Part shown: in pieces, positions 59,083 through 64,000 of the stretch
Layout: every line of letters begins with the position of its first letter
Numbering within the stretch: position 1 is the first letter of the stretch
NCBI RefSeq assembly: GCF_000222765.1
Contig: NZ_AFUE01000007.1
Span: 171,218-235,217, forward strand
Direction of reading: 5' to 3'
From: Streptococcus cristatus ATCC 51100
GTDB taxonomy: Bacteria; Bacillota; Bacilli; Lactobacillales; Streptococcaceae
DNA: 64,000 bases
Translations under genes and position numbers: made by a program
The notes under the pieces: generated by a model
The model's database searches: none
What the model saw: only the letters and a program-made list of their open reading frames with translations
Told to the model about the DNA's origin: nothing

Positions 59083-62000
59083 TTATTTTCCAGTAAAGTA
59101 TTTAACTGCTGATGCAAAGAGATGTTGATCTTTATTCCCTGGGATGTTTTGGAAAAGACCATCTTCATAACGTTCTGAGTGTCCCATTTTACCAATGATT
59201 TGGCCGTTCTTGCTGGTAATTCCTTCAATAGCATTTACCGAACCATTCGGATTGTACTTAGAATCCATACTTGGTTTGCCGTCAAAGTCAACGTATTGGC
59301 TGAAGATTTGGCCATTGTCACGGAGCTCCGCAAATTCCTCAGCCGTCACAACAAACTTCCCTTCACCGTGCGAAACAGGAATAGCATGGATATCACCCAC
59401 TTGCACTCCAGCCAACCATGGTGAGTTGGTATTGGCAATCCGAGTTTCAACCATCTTGGCCACGTGTTGATTGGCATCATTGTAGAAGAGTGTTGGACTA
59501 GTACTGCTGGCATCCTCGAAGTTCCCGTATGGAAGAAGACCCGATTTGACCAAGGCCTGGAATCCATTACAGATACCGATAATCAAGCCACCACGAGCGA
59601 TAAAGCTATCAATGGCTGCACGCACTTTTTCATTGAGCAAGATGTTGACAATAAACTTAGCTGATCCATCTGGTTCGTCCGCAGCTGAGAAGCCACCTGC
59701 AAAGAAGAGAATGTTAGCCTTGTCGATATTGTCAACCATGGTTTCAACTGACTTGACAATGGCTTCTTCATTCAAGGTCACGAATGGCACCAAGTTGACC
59801 TCTGCACCTTCTTTTTCGAAGGCTTTAGCTGAGTCATATTCTGAGTTGGTTCCTGGGAATACTGGGATGTAAACAACTGGTTTTTCAATAGTTTCCTTCG
59901 CTTTGATGACTGCGTCAGAAGCGACAGCTGGCACTTCTGCCAGTTCTTTCGCTTGGGCAAATTCAGTAGGGTAAACTTCTTCCAGTTTTCCTTGGAAAGC
60001 ACTGTCAAGCTTGTGTCCATCTAGCTTCACGCCGTTGACAAGGAGAGCAAAGTCTGCGCTTGTTTGTCCAATCTTCTCCACTCCAGCGATTTCTTGAGGA
60101 GATGTGAAGACAAATCCACCCAATTGTGCTGTCAAAGCCGTTTCAAGTTCAGGCAAGGTCACCTCTGCACCGATATGATTTCCAAAGGTAGCAAGAGCCA
60201 AGCTTTCAACGACACCACCATATTTAACAGCTGATGCAGACGTTACTTTGTGGTCAACTTGGATGGCTTCAAACTGAGCAAAATTAGACTTAATCAATTC
60301 AAAATCAATCTCTTCAGAGAGGGCTTGGCCTGGGATATAGTAGATGTTTTCACCAGCAGCCTTGAACTCTGGAGAGAGCACCTTACGACTATCTGCCGTC
60401 GTCACCCCAAAGGCAACCAAGGTTGGTGGTACGGTTAATTCTTCAAAGGTACCAGACATAGAGTCCTTACCACCGATAGATGGCAAGCCAAGTTGGATTT
60501 GTGCTTCGATAGAGCCTAGAAGAGCCGCTACTGGCTGACCAAAACGCTCAGCTTGCTTGTCCATACGCTCGAAGTACTCTTGGTATGAGAACCGAGCCTT
60601 AGACCAGTTGGCGCCAGCAGCCACTAAACGAGCAGTTGCTTCGATAACCGCATAAGCAGCACCATGGTATGGAGACCATTCTGCTACATATGGATGGAAT
60701 CCTTGAGCCATGACTGACGCAGTGTGAGTTACACCGTGCTGAACTGGCAATTTCTGCACAGAAGCCTCAGTTGGTGTGAGTTGGTAGCGACCACCAAGTG
60801 GGTGATTGACCGTTGAACGACCGACCGAACAGTCAAAGATAGTTTGTAAACCTTTTTGACTAGCATGGTTCAAATCAGATAGAACCGCAAGGGTATCAGC
60901 TTCAAGTGTTTCAGCAGATGTTTGACGTTCTTCTGGAAGCTTGACATCCTTGTCAACCACCTTAGCATCTACAACCACACGTACACCATTGGTATCAAGG
61001 AAACGACGTTCCAAATCCACGATTGTCTCACCATTCCAGTGCATGACTAGATTTGGTTTTTCAGTGACTGTCGCAACCACAACAGCATCAATATTTTCTT
61101 TGTTACATTCCCCAACGAAGGCATCTACGTCCTCAGGACGAACCACCACAGCCATACGTTCTTGTGATTCAGAGATGGCAATTTCTGTCCCGTTCAAGCC
61201 TTGGTATTTAAGAGGCACTTTGTTGAGGTCAATTTCAAGACCGTCTGCCAATTCACCGATGGCCACACAGACACCACCTGCACCAAAGTCGTTGGACTTC
61301 TTAATAAGACGAGTGACATCGCCATTACGGAAAAGACGTTGAATCTTGCGTTCTTCGATGGCATTCCCTTTTTGAACCTCAGCTCCAGCAGTCTCTATAG
61401 ACTCAACTGTTTGAACCTTAGAAGACCCTGTCGCGCCACCGACACCATCACGCCCAGTCTTCCCACCGAGTAGAATAATCACATCGCCCGCTTCCGGTTT
61501 TTCACGGACAACGTTGCCCTTGGGAGCCGCACCGACAACGGCACCAAGCTCCATGCGTTTGGCTACAAAGCCTGGGTGGAAATACTCACGAACGTAAGTC
61601 GTCGCCAGACCAATTTGATTCCCATATGAAGAATAACCATGAGCCGCTGTCTTAGAAATGACTTGTTGTGGCAATTTACCAGCACGCGTTTCCGAAATCG
61701 GTGCTGTAATGTCACCAGCACCTGAGATACGCATGGCTTGGTAAACGTATGATCGGCCTGACAACGGGTCACGAATGGCGCCACCAATACAAGTAGCCGC
61801 GCCACCAAATGGCTCAATTTCCGTTGGGTGGTTGTGGGTTTCGTTTTTGAACATAAGAAGCCACGGCTCTTTCACACCATCAACATCCACTTCAATTTCA
61901 ACTGAGCAAGCATTGATTTCGTCAGACACTTCCATATCGTCCAAACGCCCATTAGCACGCTCATAACGACCAAAAATAGTCGCCATATCCATCAAGGTTT

Positions 62001-62808
62001 GAGGTTTTTCAGACCGGCCTAGTTCATCACGCATGGCAATATACTTTTCATAAGTCGCCTGCAATTGCTTTTGGAATTTAGAAGCTGAGAAATCAATGTG
62101 TTTCAACTCTGTCTCAAAAGTCGTGTGACGGCAGTGGTCAGACCAATAAGTGTCCAAAACCTTGAGTTCCGTCTCAGTTGGCACACGCCCGATTGACTTG
62201 AAGTAATCTTGGATAAAGAGCAAATCATCCACTTCCATGGCCATGCCTTGTTCGGCCTTGTAGCGAGCAAAGTCTTCTGCCGTATAGCTTTCAAAGAAAG
62301 TCAATTTCGGAATGGTCTTGTCTGACTCTGAAAATTCCTGCTTGGCAATCCCTGTCGTGATGTCCTTGAAACGAGAATCAACTGGATTGAGCAAGTAGTT
62401 CTTGACCGCTTCCAACTCAATTGCATCAATATCTTTATTGACCAGGTAAAGTTGAGCCGTGTTGACTGTCACATCACTCGAACTTCCCAGCAAAAGCAAG
62501 GCTTCTTGAGAGGAAGCTGCACGTTGGTCAAACTGCCCTGGCAGGCTTTCAATAGCAAAGAAAGCATAGTTAGCAAGATCCGCTTGCACAGCTGCTTCGT
62601 CCAAGACATGGTCTGTCACCTGCTCAGAGAAGATGTGCTTCTCTGCAGGCGCAAACAAGTCCTCTGCCAAATCAAAGACATCATAAACCTGCACGATACG
62701 AATACTTTTCAAGGTTGATAATCCCAAATTATGCTGGAGCTCTCTTACCAAACTCTCTGATTTGACCTGAAAATCAGCTTTTTTTTCAACAAAAATACGT
62801 TTATCCAT
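59083..62808 (-). CDS. purL: Phosphoribosylformylglycinamidine synthase, single-chain
   Basis: A 1241-residue large-form FGAM synthase that combines synthetase and glutaminase, as in gamma-proteobacteria and eukaryotes. Streptococci use it instead of the three-subunit PurLQS. The synthetase carries SDHCRHTTFET near 228 and FGGAATCIGGAIRDP near 340. The C-terminal glutaminase has the nucleophile Cys of GICNGFQAL and the His in VSHGEGKF. An in-frame TTG at 62811 has slightly better spacing to AAGGA, so the exact start is open. Confidence 0.97.
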   Translation of the reverse strand: MDKRIFVEKKADFQVKSESLVRELQHNLGLSTLKSIRIVQVYDVFDLAEDLFAPAEKHIFSEQVTDHVLDEAAVQADLANYAFFAIESLPGQFDQRAASSQEALLLLGSSSDVTVNTAQLYLVNKDIDAIELEAVKNYLLNPVDSRFKDITTGIAKQEFSESDKTIPKLTFFESYTAEDFARYKAEQGMAMEVDDLLFIQDYFKSIGRVPTETELKVLDTYWSDHCRHTTFETELKHIDFSASKFQKQLQATYEKYIAMRDELGRSEKPQTLMDMATIFGRYERANGRLDDMEVSDEINACSVEIEVDVDGVKEPWLLMFKNETHNHPTEIEPFGGAATCIGGAIRDPLSGRSYVYQAMRISGAGDITAPISETRAGKLPQQVISKTAAHGYSSYGNQIGLATTYVREYFHPGFVAKRMELGAVVGAAPKGNVVREKPEAGDVIILLGGKTGRDGVGGATGSSKVQTVESIETAGAEVQKGNAIEERKIQRLFRNGDVTRLIKKSNDFGAGGVCVAIGELADGLEIDLNKVPLKYQGLNGTEIAISESQERMAVVVRPEDVDAFVGECNKENIDAVVVATVTEKPNLVMHWNGETIVDLERRFLDTNGVRVVVDAKVVDKDVKLPEERQTSAETLEADTLAVLSDLNHASQKGLQTIFDCSVGRSTVNHPLGGRYQLTPTEASVQKLPVQHGVTHTASVMAQGFHPYVAEWSPYHGAAYAVIEATARLVAAGANWSKARFSYQEYFERMDKQAERFGQPVAALLGSIEAQIQLGLPSIGGKDSMSGTFEELTVPPTLVAFGVTTADSRKVLSPEFKAAGENIYYIPGQALSEEIDFELIKSNFAQFEAIQVDHKVTSASAVKYGGVVESLALATFGNHIGAEVTLPELETALTAQLGGFVFTSPQEIAGVEKIGQTSADFALLVNGVKLDGHKLDSAFQGKLEEVYPTEFAQAKELAEVPAVASDAVIKAKETIEKPVVYIPVFPGTNSEYDSAKAFEKEGAEVNLVPFVTLNEEAIVKSVETMVDNIDKANILFFAGGFSAADEPDGSAKFIVNILLNEKVRAAIDSFIARGGLIIGICNGFQALVKSGLLPYGNFEDASSTSPTLFYNDANQHVAKMVETRIANTNSPWLAGVQVGDIHAIPVSHGEGKFVVTAEEFAELRDNGQIFSQYVDFDGKPSMDSKYNPNGSVNAIEGITSKNGQIIGKMGHSERYEDGLFQNIPGNKDQHLFASAVKYFTGK

Positions 62809-62864
62809 CAATTCTTATTCCTTTATTTCAGCTCTTGCAATATTCCCAAACAGCCTTTAGGTTG

Positions 62865-63572
62865 TTATTTCAATTCCTGCAACTTTTCCCAAACAACTTC
62901 GTAAACATCTGTTAATTCACCTAAGCCACGACGGAAAACATCCTTGTCCATGTGGTTGCCATCCGCATCCCACAAGCGGCAGTTGTCTGGTGAAAATTCG
63001 TCTGCCAAGATAATCTTGCCATCCTTGTCAAAACCGAACTCTAGCTTAAAGTCAATCAATTTGAGGCCAATCTCAGCAAACCAGGCTTTCAAGAGCTCAT
63101 TGATACGACGCGTTTCTTCCTTCAAGTAAGCAATCTGCTGGTCATCCGCAATTTTAAGGAATTTCACATGCTCATCATTGATAAAGGGATCATCCAAATC
63201 ATCATTTTTATAGTAAAATTCAACGATCGGCTCTTCCAGCTCGATTCCTTCTTCCACACCGAAACGTTTTGAAAAGGAACCAGCTGTATAGTTGCGGAGC
63301 ACAACTTCCAAAGGAATGATATCAACTTTTTTATTGAGCTGATCTGTATCTGAGATTTTCTCGATAAAATGCGTTGCTACACCGGCAGCGTTCAACTTTT
63401 CAAAGATAAAGGCTGAAATCTGATTATTTAACACTCCCTTGCCCGCAATCTGCTCCTTCTTGACACCGTTAAAAGCAGTCGCCTGATCCTTGTAGCGGGA
63501 CAAAATCACCTGCTCATCTTCTGTCGCAAAAATATCCTTTGCTTTTCCCGAATATAACAACTTGTTTGACAT
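62865..63572 (-). CDS. purC: SAICAR synthetase
   Basis: A 235-residue PurC. It has [15 protein letters not shown] at 5-19, [14 protein letters not shown] near 87, [12 protein letters not shown] near 196 and [11 protein letters not shown] near 168. It is the first gene of the operon purC-purL-purF-purM-purN-SUFU-purH. Confidence 0.97.
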   Translation of the reverse strand: MSNKLLYSGKAKDIFATEDEQVILSRYKDQATAFNGVKKEQIAGKGVLNNQISAFIFEKLNAAGVATHFIEKISDTDQLNKKVDIIPLEVVLRNYTAGSFSKRFGVEEGIELEEPIVEFYYKNDDLDDPFINDEHVKFLKIADDQQIAYLKEETRRINELLKAWFAEIGLKLIDFKLEFGFDKDGKIILADEFSPDNCRLWDADGNHMDKDVFRRGLGELTDVYEVVWEKLQELK

Positions 63573-63605
63573 TTTATTATTCGCCTTTCGTGCTTTTATG
63601 CTTTA

Positions 63606-63634
63606 AGTTTATCACTTTTAAATATATTTTACAA
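63606..63634 (-). promoter_or_regulatory. purine operon promoter
   Basis: TTGTAA (63629-63634), a 17-bp spacer and TAAACT (63606-63611) on the minus strand. I could not find a convincing PurR box (AWWWCCGAACWWT); the nearest matches are weak. Confidence 0.6.
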
Positions 63635-63720
63635 GTATTCCCCGTACATTGCAGGCTAAAAAACATGAAAAAGATTGGAAATACAACATTTAAAAACTGA
63701 AAATATCTTGTTTCCATACA

Positions 63721-63747
63721 AAAACAGGACTTTTTCAAGCCCTGTTC
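63721..63747 (-). terminator. glnA terminator
   Basis: AACAGGGCTT / AAGTCCTGTT stem on the minus strand followed by TTTTTGT. Confidence 0.8.
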
Positions 63748-63756
63748 TAGAATTCA

Positions 63757-64000
63757 TTAATATAAGTCTAAATAATTATCAATTTCCCATTGGGAAACGA
63801 AGGTCGCATAGCTAGCCCATTCAATCCGCTTGGCTTCAACAAAGCTAGTGTAAATATGGTTACCCAAAGCTGCCTTGACTACCTCATCTTCAGTTAAAGC
63901 CTTAAGGGCATTGTGGAGAGTAGATGGCAGATCTGTAATACCGGCTTCCTTGCGCTCCTCAGCTGTCATCACATAGATATTTTCCTCGATTGGAGCTGGC
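63757..64000 (-). CDS. glnA: Glutamine synthetase type I, C-terminal part
   Basis: The reading frame is open to the right edge; only the last 80 residues are in the window. The C-terminus ([12 protein letters not shown] near the middle, then [20 protein letters not shown] and the tail YLDLY) is typical of type I GlnA. The upstream part reads PIEENIY..., as expected for the enzyme's active-site loop region. Confidence 0.93.
   Translation of the reverse strand, partial: PAPIEENIYVMTAEERKEAGITDLPSTLHNALKALTEDEVVKAALGNHIYTSFVEAKRIEWASYATFVSQWEIDNYLDLY

Noticed and set aside
63573-63700. PurR box before purC
   Set aside because: The best candidates match CCGAAC imperfectly and lack the A/T flanks and the usual pairing of two boxes.

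Overview
This window is a stretch of a Streptococcus chromosome, most likely a mitis/sanguinis-group oral species. The FASII cluster uses FabK and FabM instead of FabI/FabA. The isoprenoid pathway is mevalonate-type (mvaK1-mvaD-mvaK2-fni). The window also carries CodY, CppA, PepX and Rgg-type regulators and a moderate-GC, strongly Shine-Dalgarno-led gene style. Nearly all of it is chromosomal core. No rRNA, tRNA, phage, IS element or CRISPR array is visible. The species call is an inference from gene content.

Layout, left to right. 1-3013: rplM with a structured leader, a DegV lipid-binding protein, an unknown protein and rlmB. 3014-5276: an accessory patch with a 42-bp tandem repeat, a small secreted protein and a divergent Rgg-family regulator that share an overlapping promoter region. 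5276-10295: tig, a UPF0340 gene, a vitamin B6/HMP kinase plus ECF S component with truA, and a Nudix gene. Two nearly identical 177-bp structured repeats bracket this part. 10296-13504: a TetR-controlled ABC exporter and an AhpD-like gene, with a decayed second copy of the accA 3' end beside them. 13688-24332: the complete FASII/acetyl-CoA carboxylase cluster (fabM, fabT, fabH, acpP, fabK, fabD, fabG, fabF, accB, fabZ, accC, accD, accA) with four FabT-type palindromes. 24578-27725: aspartate kinase, a DMT-family exporter and two tandem paralogous small membrane proteins.

27816-36750: the tRNA-dependent amidotransferase gatCAB, aspS under a T-box whose specifier reads as Asn (AAC), nicotinamidase, codY, an alanine-type aminotransferase and a universal stress protein. 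36859-43159: uvrA, corA, a DUF1129 protein, a GNAT acetyltransferase and the rpsF-ssb-rpsR operon. 43336-47140: the mevalonate operon. 47320-52919: a serine hydrolase, cppA, an aquaglyceroporin, pepX and a lipoprotein. 53089-63572: the YbaB protein and the purine operon purC-L-F-M-N-(SUFU)-H. 63757-64000: the 3' end of glnA.

Several blocks form regulatory circuits that can be read from the DNA: FabT sites at fabT, fabM and fabK; CodY-type boxes at codY, lysC and cppA; a TetR palindrome downstream of its own promoter; the aspS T-box; and probable ribosomal-protein leaders at rplM and rpsF. The least explained pieces are the Rgg/secreted-protein locus with possible short peptide ORFs, the 177-bp three-hairpin repeat (one copy supplies the C-terminus of a Nudix protein), the 42-bp minisatellite, the accA 3'-end duplication flanking an AhpD-like gene, and the SUFU-domain gene inside the purine operon.
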